A stretch of DNA of 64,000 bases from Caenorhabditis remanei (lineage: Eukaryota; Nematoda; Chromadorea; Rhabditida; Rhabditidae): positions 14,260,001 to 14,324,000 of the forward strand of contig NC_071328.1 in the NCBI RefSeq assembly GCF_010183535.1, read 5' to 3'. Below, in pieces: positions 21,419 through 31,511 of the stretch. The translations under genes and the position numbers were made by a program. A model generated the notes under the pieces. That model did not search any database and was not told the origin of the DNA. It was given only the letters and a program-made list of their open reading frames with translations. How positions within the stretch are numbered: position 1 is the first letter of the stretch; each line of letters opens with the position of its first letter.

Positions 21419-22418
21419 ATGTCATCCCCTTTTCCTTTCCTCCGTCTTCCTGGAGTGGTCCTGTGTGAGGTATTCAAATCAATGAGTATCGGGGAGAAGT
21501 GAGTATAAATATCCAACTTAACTCAACTAACTATTTTCCATTTCCAGAATCAAGCTATCCTTCTGCTCCAAGAAAATCTCCACTCAAATTAATATTGCTC
21601 GTTTGTATTCTCAAAAAGTTATAGTCAGTCTGGACATGTTATACCTAGGAATTAGAGTTCACTCTGAAAATAACAAAGATACATTTGGAATTCTCATTCG
21701 TTTTAACAACGGAACAATTAACAATCTTAATATCCAACAGTATCGAATTGAAGGGTATACTGTACCTGTGATCTTTTGCACCAAAGGTATCAATTTATTC
21801 TGGGAAAACCATCGAGAAGGATTTCTATCTGTTATTCGTTGTCTTTTGAAGATATTTCGATGCAAGTTTTCAATCAATAATGATTATAATGGTGATTCAT
21901 ATCAACCGATAATTTCTAAGTTATTTGATCTACAACTGGAATTCAAAATGTTCACTATTCGTCCTAATGGATCAACGGATCAAAACTCATCTTGGAACCA
22001 GATTTCCAGTAATTTTGGACTGGTTGAGGATCTTAGAATCTCATCTAGTTTTAAGCCCAGTTTTAGACCAGTTTTCACTTCATGGCCACAGAAGATTACT
22101 ATCATGAATTCGTATTGGTTCACTGTTGAATATCTTTTGACGTGCAATTGCACTACAATTACACTCGGAGGTTCTCATTTAGAAAACAAGAATTTAGATG
22201 TGATTTTTCTGAAGTGGAAGGCTGGAGGATTTCCTAATCTAGAATATCTGTACGTCGAGAGTCAAAGTATTAAAAACAATGGAACGACGGTTTTGGGAAT
22301 GAATTTGCCGGAGTTAGATGGGAAGGTAATTCAAACTGATGATGGATCAAAGAAGGCAACTATCCACACTGATTACGGTAGATACGGTAGAATTGAATTG
22401 TCTGTAACTCCATTTTAA
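21419..22418 (+). CDS. FB13: F-box/FBA_2 protein, 316 aa
   Basis: Exons are 21419-21498 (MSSPFPFLRLPGVVLCEVF) and 21548-22418, with a 49-bp intron. The middle reads EGYTVPVIFCTKGINLFWEN. The FBA_2 part is WFTVEYLLTCNCTTITLGGS and LKWKAGGFPNLEYLYV; the second cysteine motif is CNC rather than CTC. The tail contains a small tandem duplication (YGRYGRIELSVTPF), from a repeated TACGGTAGA. Otherwise it is a standard member, and no frame damage is present. Confidence 0.88.
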
Positions 22419-23030
22419 TAAACATTACATATTGTATAAATAATTCTATAATAAAAATGTTATTCAATTATGTTAACTTTCTGAGAAACTCAGTAAGCAA
22501 TGCGAGCAGAGTCTGCGCGGAAGTTAGACGTAAGTGGAATGTTGTTACTAGACGAACAACATTCATTTCATTATTTCCTCCAAGACAGAGAATTCACATC
22601 TAGACACTCTCTTCACGTGCACATGTTCTGATTTTAAATTTATTTATTTGTTGACGAAGGGACGTGCATTAATGAAGAATTTCAAGTATGTCAAACATGA
22701 GAGAAATCAACGTTTTGTTACTGGCTCCTCCACCACGTCCACCAGATGCATAACCAGACGATGAGGCATTCGATCGTAGCCGGAGTTGTATACACCAGCG
22801 CCTTGTCCGCTGCCTTTGATTGAGGCGCTGTCTTTGAGGTTGTTCAGAAAAAAAGGTTCTCAGAATACTTTCTCGAGATGCCCTTTGGGATCATCGCCTT
22901 CCGAAGCCCACGCACCATGTCCTCGTAATCTTACACACTCTCTTGATATTCCGCCTACCACCAAGACTTCTTCTCTCTCTCTCATCTCCGACTTCATATC
23001 GCTCGCCCACAATCGCTCCATTTAATATTT
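22419..23030. repeat. Spacer with repeats E and F
   Basis: Repeat E (CCAAGACAGAGAATTCACAT at about 22587, with CACATGTTCTGATTTTA) is followed by a region rich in TCCACCAG. On the minus strand this reads as glycine-rich codons and is shared with 59200-59290. Repeat F follows (GGATCATCGCCTTCC to 22990). All frames are interrupted. Confidence 0.5.
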
Positions 23031-23237
23031 GATGTAATACAAACCAGAGTCGAAAAACGTTTATTTGAACAGTTTTTAGTTAGGTTTAAAAATAGAATAT
23101 ATCAATATATGTTGAATATCAAGAATAGCCCCGAAGTCCAATTAACCAACTGAGCGCCGCCCTGGACTTATTGCCACTGATGCCGGACGACTGCTCTACT
23201 CAATAAAGTTCATGTAATGCAGAGTCGAATTTTGAGG

Positions 23238-23308
23238 ACACCGGTAGCACAATGATAGTGTAGCGGAAATTTCATCTGTACACGGTGGTTTGATTCCTTT
23301 CTGGTGTC
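23238..23308 (+). tRNA. tRNA-like sequence, probably a pseudogene
   Basis: A 71-nt cloverleaf can be drawn. The acceptor stem is ACACCGG/CTGGTGT, the D arm GCAC/GTGT with TA before it, the anticodon stem GCGGA/TCTGT with loop AATTTCA, and the T arm carries GGTTTGATTCC, close to the B-box consensus. Base 33 would be A instead of T and the outer T stem pairs poorly, so the amino acid cannot be assigned (TTT or TTC anticodon by position). A second half-tRNA-like sequence with an A-box (GCGCTCAGTTGG) lies on the minus strand at about 23119-23170. Confidence 0.4.
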
Positions 23309-23433
23309 ACTGACTTTCGGCAATCTCTGCTGGCTTATAACTAAAAACAACATCTTTATGGGTAACCCAAGGAGTAGAGTATACAAAACTGAATAAAAAT
23401 ATTTATTTGAATTATAATTTCAACATTTAATGC

Positions 23434-24150
23434 TTATTCAATTAGAGTCACATACATTTCAATGATACCGAAACCAGTGTTGAACATTGCCTTCTTTAAT
23501 CCATCATCAGTTTGGATACCCTTGATCCCTAATTCCCTCAACTTCATTCCCAAAATCTTCGTTCCATTATTTGTAATTTTGCGACTATAGATCTTCAGAC
23601 GCTCAAGATTCGGGAATCATCCAGTCTTCCACTTCCGAAGAATCTCATCCAAATCCCTGTTTCCAAAATAAGACTTTCCGAGTTTAATTTTAGTGCAAGT
23701 ACACGCCAAAAGATATTCCAGAGTGAACCAAGCGGAACATGGAATATCAACATTATGTGGCCATGAAGCGAAAACTGGTTTAAAACCAAGATTATCAACA
23801 GACGTGATTGAAAGATTCTCAGCCAGTCCAAATTTATCGGATATCTGGTTCCACAACAATTTTTGATCTCTTGACCCATTAAGTGCAATAGTGAGCGTCT
23901 TGAATTCCAGTTGTAGATTAAACAGGTCAAAAATCGTTGGTAGTAATGAAACATAACAATAACTACTAATGATACTAATTGAAATCTTGCATTGAAACAT
24001 CTTCAATAGATGCCGAATAACAGATAGAAATCCTTCTCGATAATTCTCCCAGAATATTTCGATTCCTACTGAAATAGATATAAGCTTTACTGTCGAGCAT
24101 GCGATAGAAAATCGTTGAGTATTTGAAATAAGATTTTTCTCGGAATCTGG
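23434..24150 (-). pseudogene. FB14: F-box/FBA_2 gene with stop codon and lost 5' end
   Basis: The frame is open from about 24150 down to WKTG, where TGA at 23617-23619 (GGATGATTC for GGAGGATTC) truncates the FBA_2 domain. Beyond it the remaining 60 codons and the normal stop at 23434 can still be read. Exon 1 and the start of exon 2 are missing. At about 24150 the sequence switches to a plus-strand fragment of another member. The closest relative is FB27 (TIALNGSRD, the SYCYVSL region). Confidence 0.83.
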
Positions 24151-24323
24151 AATACATCGAGAGCCAACGTATTTCAGACAATGATTCGACGATTTTGGGA
24201 ATGAATCTATTGGAATTGCTAGGGAAGGATATTCAAACTAATGATGGATCAAAGAAGTTGGTTACGAAATTGACTACGAAATTTTTTTTGCGAAAGAATT
24301 GAAATGTCTGTCACTGTATTTTA
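24151..24323 (+). pseudogene. F-box gene tail fragment of the FB24/FB31 group
   Basis: The plus strand reads ESQRISDN...TILGMNLLELLGKDI and then NDGSKKLVTKL, the tail peculiar to FB24 and FB31. A frameshift lies in a run of T (AAATTTTTTTTGCG). The end IEMSVTVF and a short 3' flank follow. It is fused tail-to-middle with FB14 in the opposite orientation, which marks an inversion or recombination junction. Confidence 0.75.
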
Positions 24324-24845
24324 ATAAAAATAACATTACATGTTGTCATGACAATTCTATAATAAAAATTTTATTCAAGTATGTTAGCTTTCCTTAATAA
24401 GTAGTAAGAATTGCGAGCAGAATCTGTCCGGAAGTAAGCCGGAAGTGAAGTTGTTTTTGACAAGATGAAACTGAAGCATAAGAAATCCCATAACTGTTAA
24501 TATTGTGGATATGAAAAAGAATCTGAATTTACCCCCGGAAGTCGGATGTGTTTCCTTTCCGGGCCCTTTCTCGATCCCATGTAGAGTGGAGTTGTATCTA
24601 CCAGCGCGTTCTCTACTGTTTTCTATTGAAAGTTGCCCAGAGAACGAAATTCTGAGAATACTTTCTCGAGATGCTTTTTGGGATCACCGCCTCCTGGAGC
24701 CCTGTTCTCATAATCTGAAACACTCTCTCGACCATCTCGCCAGCCACCAATTCATCTGGAACCACCCACACATTTCAAGGCTTGTAATTACCCACAATAA
24801 ACCTTAGAACACTACCTGGAGAACAGCCACCACCTCCTCCCACCG
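24324..24845. repeat. Spacer with repeat F
   Basis: After a 3' flank, repeat F runs from GAAGTCGGATGTGTTTCC through TTTTTGGGATCACCGCCTCC to CATTTCAAGGCTTGTAATTA. The minus strand has codon-like runs (ERVFQIMR) but is broken by stops and frameshifts. Confidence 0.5.
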
Positions 24846-24862
24846 TAACCTTCCCATAGCCT

Positions 24863-25225
24863 TTTTTCTGCGTTGTGGTCTCGCAACAAACGCAGACTCT
24901 CATCCGACAAGGATGTCATTTACATAAACATATTTCTCAGTCATTTCCTCCCTTATCCCTCCTCACCCCTGCCATCCGTCCTGTGGTCTCGACACAAAAC
25001 GCAAACACTCTTTCAATCCCATATTCGATTTACATAATTCCCTTAGGCTATCCACCTCCTCGCGCCGTAACTCTCTCGTAGCCATCTTTCCACAACAAGT
25101 CGTAGATGTCGTCTGGGAAAAATAACAGATCGATCGGCCTTAATACTATCATTGCGCACACAGTCGATCATTCCCAAAGACCAAATTAGAACGACAGATG
25201 GTGTGGTCTCGCAACGAAACGCAGA
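24863..25225 (+). promoter_or_regulatory. Three tandem upstream motifs before FB15
   Basis: GTGGTCTCGCAACAAACGCA (24872), GTGGTCTCGACACAAAACGC (24981) and GGTCTCGCAACGAAACGCAG (25204) follow one another in direct orientation. Each is followed by a CATTTACATAA or ATTTACATAA box. Only the last is at the normal 124-bp distance from the FB15 start. Between the second and third are remnants of the palindrome interior (GATCGATCGGCC, TTGCGCACACAGTCGATC). Confidence 0.6.
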
Positions 25226-25327
25226 CTCTTATCCAATGGGGATGCTATTTACATAACCCTATTCCGTAGTTTCAGTCACTCCTTTGTCATTTCTTCCCCA
25301 TCCCTCTCACTACCCGTCTCTGACCCA

Positions 25328-26313
25328 ATGTCTTCCTCATTTCCCCTCCTCCGTCTTCCTCAGCTGGTTCTGTGCGAAGTATTCAAATCGTTGAGTATCG
25401 GAGAGAAGTGAGTTAGCCTATCAAACCTAACCTGACTAATTCTTCCCGTATTTCCAGAATCATGCTCTCTCTATGCTCCAAGAGAACCTCTATTCAAATC
25501 AGTAGTGCTCGTTTGTACTCACAAAAAGTTATAGTCGATCTGGACATCTTAAATCAAAATATCAGAGTTCTCTCTGAAAATGAAAAAGTGGAATTTGAAA
25601 TTTTCACTTATCCAGGTTTCGTGATTTGTAAAAATTCAGATACTCAACAATTTTATATTGCGGGTTGCAGTGTACCAGTTTTTTCTATCCCAACAGGAAT
25701 CACAATTTTCTGGATGAATCATCAATCTGCTATTCGCCATCTCTTGATGATATTTCGATGCAAGTTTTCAACTATTATATATTACTATAGTAGTGAAATA
25801 TACCGATCAGTATTTTCTGAGTTGCTGGATTTACAACTGGCATTCAAGAAAATCACTTTTTACCTCATTGGGTCAGAAGATCAAAACTTGTTGTGGAACC
25901 AGATAGCCCGTTATTTGGGACTGGTCGAGGATCTTTCAATCTTATCCGTCGCCGATCCTAATTTTATACCAGTTTTCACTTCATGGCCACAAAAAATTTA
26001 TATCCCGAGTTCCGCTTGGTTCACTTTGGATCATTTTTTGGCGTGCACTTGCACTAGAATTACACTTTTCCAGTCTCATTTGGAAAACAAGGATCTGGAT
26101 GTGATACTTAGGAGTTGGAAAGCTGGAAAGTTACCAAATCTAAAATGTCTTTGGCTTGATAGCCTGGGGATAACAGATACTGGAGCGACGATTTTGGGAA
26201 TGAAGTTCAGCGAGTTCGATAAAAAGGTTATCCTAACAGATGATGGATCAAAGAAGGCAACTCTCACCATCAAAGACCAACGTGTTGTAATGTCTGTAAC
26301 TCCGTTTGAATAA
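25328..26313 (+). CDS. FB15: F-box/FBA_2 protein, 311 aa
   Basis: Exons are 25328-25407 (MSSSFPLLRLPQLVLCEVF) and 25458-26313, with a 50-bp intron. The F-box continues GEKIMLSLCSKRTSIQISSA, with M in place of K or Q after the splice. A short deletion makes the middle segment WMNHQSAIRHLLMIFRC, lacking the REGFLSV block of other members. The FBA_2 part is WFTLDHFLACTCTRITLFQS and RSWKAGKLPNLKCLWL. The tail is unusual: the FDKKVILTDDGSKKATLTIK region and an end VVMSVTPFE. It is a rather divergent intact member with a triplicated upstream motif. Confidence 0.87.
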
Positions 26314-26590
26314 ACATAACTTTATATGTTGAAATGAGAATTCTATAATAAACATTTTCATTCAATTTCTTTGTTAATTGAAATAATTAACTTTTTCTTA
26401 TTGACTCATACTGTCAAAACACATCTCACTTCCAAATTTATTTCCGCGTAGCTCTGCTCGCAGTGCTTGCTACTGATTTTCAAAGAAAAATAACAAAATT
26501 GAATAAAACGTTTATTACAGAATTATCAAAGAGAGTAATGAAATGGGACTGAGGAGTAGAAGGGTGTAAATAGAATCTGAGAACGGAGGA
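26314..26590. other. 3' flank of FB15 and relic upstream sequence
   Basis: AATAAACATTTTCATTC lies about 35 bp after the stop. The right part is a minus-oriented F-box upstream relic (GGGACTGAGGAGTAGAAGGG, then GTAAATAGAATCTGAGAACG) with no minus gene attached. Confidence 0.5.
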
Positions 26591-26742
26591 GTGTCTTCGT
26601 TTCGTGGCGAGACCACACCATCTGTCATTCTGTGAAAATGGTCTTCAGGTAAATAACGGAATGGATGTGTGGTAGAACTAGGGTCGATCGATCTGTCATT
26701 TTTCCCATAGGCTTATTGTGGTTTCGCCACGAAACGCAGGCA
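26591..26742. promoter_or_regulatory. Palindromic cassette upstream of FB16
   Basis: The left arm TTCGTTTCGTGGCGAGACC and right arm GTTTCGCCACGAAACGCAGG (26722) surround CATCTGTCATTCTGTG and GGGTCGATCGATCTG. The right arm lies about 270 bp from the FB16 start, more than twice the usual distance, because repeat B intervenes. Confidence 0.68.
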
Positions 26743-26792
26743 CTCCTCCATTCTCAGATTCTATTTACACACTTATACTCCTCAGTCTCATT

Positions 26793-26930
26793 TTATTGGA
26801 AAATAAGTGACTGTGTCAGTTGTACCCGCATTATCGATCCCCTCATACCTCACGGACCTCAGCGTAGCGGTTGCGGCGCGTCCAAGATTCACAACCTCAC
26901 CGAATCAATATAAGGGACGTTCTCACCTCA
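26793..26930. repeat. Upstream repeat B, inverted copy
   Basis: TTGGAAAATAAGTGACTGTG, GTTGTACCCGCA, CCTCACGGACCTCAGCGTAG and GGACGTTCTCACCTCATA follow in order. This is the reverse complement of the copy beside FB25, which has the same outer sequence. It interrupts the normal CTCCTCAGTCTCATCTCATT leader of FB16. Confidence 0.65.
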
Positions 26931-26989
26931 TATCCCCCTGTCATTGCTTCCTATTTCTTATATCTCGCCGTCGTTCTATCTCTGCCCCA

Positions 26990-27963
26990 ATGTCTTCTCC
27001 ATTTCCCCTCCTCCGTCTTCCTCGATTGGTCCTGTCTGATGTATTTAAATTGTTGAATATCGAAGAAAAGTAAGTTAACCATATTAACCTAACCTACATA
27101 ACTAGTTCTTCCCTCTTTCCAGATTCAAGCTCTCCCTCTGCTCCAAGAAAATCTCCACTCAAATCATTAATGCTCGTTTGTACTCTGAAAATGTTACAAT
27201 CGATCTGAATATGTTATACCAAAGAATTGAAGTGTCCTCTGAAAACAACAAAGATACATTAAACATCTTCAATTATTACGACTGCGAAGCAAGCAACAAT
27301 CCGGATATCCACCAGTATCGAATTGAAGAGCGTACTGTGCCTGTGTTCTCCGCCGGATTAGGAATCACGCTATACTGGAAGAATCTTGGAGAAGGATTTC
27401 TGTCTGTTATACGGTATCTCTTGAAGATATTTCGATGCAAGTTTTCAATTAGTAATGACTATAATAGTGATTTGTATGGAAAAGCGATTTCTGAGTTGTT
27501 TGATCTACAAGTGGAATTCAAGAAGCTCGTTATTTGTTTTAATCTATTAAAGAATCAACATTTGTTGTGGAACAAGATGTCCAGGAATTTGGGACTTGTT
27601 GAGGATCTCAACCTCTCGTCTATTCCTGGTCCTCTTTTCAGACCAGTTTTCACTTCGTGGCCACAAAAAATTAGTATCACGAGTTCCTATTGGTTCACTC
27701 TGGAATCTCTCTTGACGTGCACTTGCAATACAATTACACTCGGCTGGTCTCTCTTGGAAAACAAGGATTTGGATAAGATACTCAAGAATTGGAAGACTGG
27801 AGGGTTCCCAAATTTAAAATGTTTGAAGATCCATGGTGAAAGTATTACAAATAATGGAACGATGATTTTGGGAATGAGTTTCAGAGAGTTAAACGGGAAG
27901 GTTATCCAAACTGATGATGGATCGAAAAAGGCAACTATTAAACTTCGCCCCCATAATATATAA
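26990..27963 (+). CDS. FB16: F-box/FBA_2 protein, 306 aa, slightly shortened
   Basis: Exons are 26990-27069 (MSSPFPLLRLPRLVLSDVF, then KLLNIEEK) and 27123-27963, with a 53-bp intron (the longest in the array). The F-box continues FKLSLCSKK as in FB12. The middle has CEASNNPDIHQYRIEERTVP; the FBA_2 part is WFTLESLLTCTCNTITLGWS and LKNWKTGGFPNLKCLKI. The protein stops at PHNI because GAA has become TAA. The ancestral last residues (MSVTPSE) and the original stop still follow directly, so only about eight residues are lost. Function may be unaffected. Confidence 0.87.
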
Positions 27964-28272
27964 ATGTCTGTGACTCCATCTGAATAAACATAAATTGATG
28001 TACTTTCTCCCCTTCTTAAAATATCGTCTATATCACCAGAATTAATTGAATCGAATCTATATTAATACTTATTATGCCTCTTCCCCTGCTTTTCACTTTC
28101 CTTCTATCATCTTTCTTCCCATTTCTAATGTCTTTATGATTTTTCACTCATTTTGTTTCTTTTATCATTTATCTTCATTTAATAAAATGTCCAATTGTTC
28201 CCAAGTTTGATGTTCTTCTTCCACTCACGCCAACACATCCACACCAGAGAACTCAAGGAGAAATACGTGATG
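27964..28272. repeat. Long 3' flank, type 2 (repeat G)
   Basis: ATGTACTTTCTCCCC, then TTGAATCGAATCTATATTAA, TTCTAATGTCTTTATGATTT and TTTAATAAAATGTCC. The same about 250-bp flank follows FB19, FB21, FB23, FB26 and FB33, and a scrap lies at 31590-31760. It differs from the short type-1 flank of other members. Confidence 0.6.
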
Positions 28273-28330
28273 TATGAGGGGATCGATATATGCGGGTACA
28301 ACTGACACAGTCACTTATTTTCCAATAAAA
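28273..28330. repeat. Upstream repeat B, partial
   Basis: GGGGATCGATATATGCGGGT, ACAACTGACACAGTCACTT and TTTTCCAATAAAATGAG match the right half of repeat B. Confidence 0.6.
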
Positions 28331-28383
28331 TGAGTCTGACAGTGAGGAGTAGAACTGTATAAATAGAATGTCGAGTTGGAGGA

Positions 28384-28527
28384 GTGCCTGCATTTCGTGG
28401 CGAGACCCCTATGGGAAAAAATAACAGATCGATCGGCCCTAGTATTCCTAGTAATACCGTTGCGCACACAGTCGATCATTCCCATAGACCAAATTAGAAC
28501 GACAGGTGGTGTCTCCACAAAATGCAG
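28384..28527. promoter_or_regulatory. Palindromic cassette without an intact gene
   Basis: The left arm CTGCATTTCGTGGCGAGACC is well kept. The right arm is decayed (GGTGTCTCCACAAAATGCAG). The inner sequence CATAGACCAAATTAGAACGA equals that before FB15. Confidence 0.6.
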
Positions 28528-28556
28528 GAACTCCTCCAACTAATTATCCTCATAGC

Positions 28557-28655
28557 ATCTATCCAAACTGATGACGGATCAAAGAAGGCAACGATTAACG
28601 CTGGCTATGATAGTATTGAAATGTCTGTGACTGACTCTATTGGAATCAACATTAC
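28557..28655 (+). pseudogene. F-box gene reduced to its tail
   Basis: About 30 bp after the decayed cassette the sequence jumps to IQTDDGSKKATINAGYDSIE and MSVTDS. Exon 1, the intron and about 90 percent of exon 2 are deleted. A type-1 3' flank follows. Confidence 0.75.
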
Positions 28656-29380
28656 ATATCGAAATGAGAATTCAAAAATAAACATTTTTAATCAATTTTG
28701 TTAGCTTTTTTCGAGCAGAGCAGAGCCTGTTCGGAAGTAAAACATAAGTGAGGTTATTTTTGACAGAATGAACCTGACGGTAATTAGAAAAAGGTAATTA
28801 GTTGTATTAAAGGTATAACTACCCGTCGAGCATGAAAAATACTTATCTTATAATAATTGTCGCGATCTACGATCAACGACTTCAACCACCGTAACAACCG
28901 GCTGCCACCGCCGCCGCCGCCACTGTCTGGAGATAAGGAGATGCATGATGACGACACCTGTCCTTTTACTAAGTTCACTCATTAACGACGCGAAGCTGAC
29001 GGAACAAAGGAATAAGAAGCTGTGTAAAAGAAGAATACTTGATAAGTAGATAATATAAAAGAACATCCGTTCGACCCTTTAATTGTGTCTGTCTTTCCCG
29101 TGTTCTGTTCTGTAATTCATTACATTGTTGACGTCTCTCTGAATCCCCATTTCATTGTCACCCGTGTCCCCTCATCTCTTTTCCTTCCCCCTTTTTCCCC
29201 CGCTCCTCACTTATTATTCTACAGTATTCAATAAACCTATATAATCCATATACCACTGAACCACCTGCGCCATCCGAAGAGTCCTCACCCTACAGTGACC
29301 TCTTTATTGGTGCATCGACCAACTTCGTCCACGGACCTCCCTCAGGTAAGCCCCACGACTCCGAGTCACCAGCCATAGCA

Positions 29381-29588
29381 CTTGTTGCTTGTAAGAGCCG
29401 TAGCCATAGCCTTTGTTGCTTGTAAGAGCCGTAGCCATAGCCTTTGTTGCTTGTAAGAGCCGTAGCCATAGCCTTTGTTGCTTGTAAGAGCCGTAGCCAT
29501 AGCCTTGTTGCTTATAAGAGCCGTTGCCAGAGCCTTGTTACTTGTAAGAGCCCCAGCCAGAGCTTAATTGCTTCATAAGAGCTTCAGC
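29381..29588. repeat. Minisatellite, about 31-bp unit, 6 to 7 copies
   Basis: The unit contains TTGTTGCTTGTAAGAGCCGT and then AGCCATAGCC. The first four copies are nearly identical and the later ones drift (TTGTTACTTGTAAGAGCC, TTAATTGCTTCATAAGAGC). It lies in the leader of the retroelement. Confidence 0.85.
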
Positions 29589-29771
29589 TACGTTATCCAG
29601 CTACCCTAAAAAACCACTCAGTCATCTGATTGTGGCACCTGAAAAGTTATCAAAACCAGTATTGAATCATCATCTGACCTGCAAAGTTAGTTGTTTTTAA
29701 AAACGAAACTCTGTTAATCCATTTAATTCAGTTATCTTTATTCAAAAACAAAAATATTAAAATCACCTAAA

Positions 29772-30017
29772 ATGTCATTAACCTATACTCAGGTACTGGC
29801 ACTCAACTATGAAGTTGAAATAATGCAAAAACAACTAAGGGAGAATATAAAGGATTCAATGAATAAAACATTGTTTCCAGCCCCAGGAAAAAACAAGCTC
29901 ACCAACCAGGTAACTAAACAAGAATATATAGACACCTACGGATTATTACTAGTTTCAGAAAGAGAAGAATTCAAGTCTCAACTAAAGAATTACCAAGTAA
30001 CGTGCGTTCATCCGTGA
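29772..30017 (+). CDS. 81-aa frame, possible gag N-terminus
   Basis: The frame starts MSLTYTQVLALNYEVEIMQK and is lysine- and glutamine-rich and probably helical. It contains LTNQVTKQEYIDTYGLLLVS and ends TCVHP. Its place after an LTR and leader suggests the start of a gag protein. No zinc knuckle or protease motif is in reach because the element ends here. I do not recognise the sequence. Confidence 0.4.
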   Translation: MSLTYTQVLALNYEVEIMQKQLRENIKDSMNKTLFPAPGKNKLTNQVTKQEYIDTYGLLLVSEREEFKSQLKNYQVTCVHP

Positions 30018-30100
30018 AACAAACGGTAACATAATTATTTATAGTTTGAAAACGGCAAAACATTATAATATGAAAAAGTTATGATCGGAAAAACAAAAGT

Positions 30101-31131
30101 TCAAAAGTTTAGATTTAGTAGCGGAGGTGTATCTATAATGAGATTGTTTCGATAAAGTTGAACCTCAGCAGTTTTCGATCCATAATCAGTTTGAATCGTG
30201 ATGGTGTTTTCGTCTTCCCATTCATTTGGAACCATTCCCAGAATAGGATCTCCATTCCTTTTGAATTTGGTACTACCGATTCGCAGATGTTTTAGATTCG
30301 GAAACCCTCCAGCCTTCCAATGTGTGAGTATCTCATCCAATTCTTTGTTTTCCATATCTGTATTTGCGATATCAATATAAGAACATGTGCAGGTGAAGAG
30401 AGTGTCCAGAGTGAACCAGGGAGAGTTTGTATTGATGGTAATTCTCTGTCTTGGCCATGGGGGGAAGGTTGGGATAAAAGAGGAGGGAGGGAGGAAGTTC
30501 ACAGGTTGAATTTCTAATTCTTCAACCAATCCCAAGTAATTAAAGATGCGTTTCAACCAATTATGATTGACTGATTCATACAGACCAATAATAATCTTCC
30601 TGAATACCTGTTGTTGATTAAACAATTCAGTAAGTATCGGCTGAAACAATTCGTGTCTCCAATAATCTCTTCCTGTTAATATCTTGCAGTGAAATATCTT
30701 CAGAAGATGTCGTGTAACCGAAAATAAGCCTTCTTTAAGATTCTTCCAAAATATTGTGATTTTTATAGGCTCACTATCAGTGGTTGTCACTGGTACAGTA
30801 CACCCTTCGATTCGGGCATGATGAATATTAGAATCGTCAATCTTTCCGGTACATATCACAATAAGGACTACTATATTATTCTCAGAAAACACACTTATTA
30901 CTTGCCGGGTCATGTCCAGTATAACTATAACTTTTTGAGAGTATAACCCAACACTATTGATTTGAGTGGAGACTCTCTTGGAGCAGAGGGAGAGTTTAAT
31001 TCTGGAAGCATAGGAAAAATTAGTCAGGGTACGTTAATAAGGTTAACTTACTTTTCACCGATATTCAATGATTTGAATACCTCGAACAGTACTAATCGAG
31101 GAAGACGGAGGAGGGGAAATGGGGAAGACAT
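30101..31131 (-). CDS. FB17: F-box/FBA_2 protein, subfamily 2, 326 aa
   Basis: Exon 1 (31052-31131) gives MSSPFPLLRLPRLVLFEVF; the intron is 50 bp with donor GTAAGT; exon 2 is 30101-31001. The F-box continues IKLSLCSKRVSTQINSV. Subfamily-2 features are CTGKIDDSNIHHARIEGCTV, ELFQPILTELFNQQQVF, PWFTLDTLFTCTCSYIDIAN, LTHWKAGGFPNLKHLRIGST, FKRNGDPILGMVPNEWEDE and a tail TDYGSKTAEVQL. It is the longest protein in the array apart from FB32. The closest relative is FB29 on the other strand. Its upstream cassette faces an orphan exon 1 at 31452. Confidence 0.87.
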
Positions 31132-31222
31132 TGGGCAGAGAGATGAGGATGAGTATGAGGAGGAAGGGAGTAATAAGACTGAGGAGTAGAAGGGTGTAAA
31201 CAGAACCTGTGAATGGAGGAGT

Positions 31223-31348
31223 GTCTGCGTTTCGTGGCGAGACCTTAGATGTCTACGGGAAAAATAACAAATCGATAGACCCCAGTACTACCACTGCGCA
31301 CACAGACGCTTCGTTATTTTCCCATAGATCTCACCACGAAGCGCAGGC
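31223..31348. promoter_or_regulatory. Palindromic cassette between FB17 and an orphan exon 1
   Basis: The left arm CTGCGTTTCGTGGCGAGACC is perfect. The right arm has two changes (ATCTCACCACGAAGCGCAGG, 31328). The centre contains GTACTACCACTGCGCACACA. Confidence 0.68.
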
Positions 31349-31451
31349 ACTCCTCCATTCCCAGATACTAGTCACACTCTTTTACCTATCAGTCTCATCT
31401 CATTACTCCTTTTTCCTCATACTCATTTCATCGTCTTCTATCTCTACCCCA

Positions 31452-31511
31452 ATGTCTTCCCCATTTCCCCTCCTCCGTCTTCCTCGATTGGTCCTATGTG
31501 AGGTATTCAAT
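31452..31511 (+). pseudogene. Orphan exon 1 of an F-box gene
   Basis: ATG at 31452 opens MSSPFPLLRLPRLVLCEVF, but after GAGGTATTCAA the sequence turns into TAGTAGATC. That is the edge of a minus-strand exon-2 scrap (about 31525-31596: DQQMLWNQISSNFGLV). No donor site or exon 2 follows. The stretch after it is a type-2 3' flank (31590-31760). Confidence 0.75.

Larger units (their letters stand above)
28858..30020 (+). mobile_element. LTR retrotransposon, 5' part (LTR, leader, start of gag-like ORF)
   Basis: A candidate LTR of about 437 bp (28858-29294) begins TGTCGCG and ends CTACA. It has a TATA box (TATAAAAG, 29052) and an AATAAA signal (29231). It interrupts a repeat D copy after CTTATCTTATAATAAT. 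Downstream are a leader with a minisatellite and an 81-codon frame (29772-30017) that begins MSLTYTQVLALNYEVEIMQK and could be the start of gag. The element breaks off at about 30020 against the FB17 3' flank, so pol and the 3' LTR are missing. The superfamily is not assigned, and the LTR limits are inferred without a second LTR for comparison. Confidence 0.55.

Noticed and set aside
29381..29588. CRISPR-like array
   Set aside because: The repeats are directly tandem without unique spacers and lie in a eukaryotic retroelement leader; it is a minisatellite.
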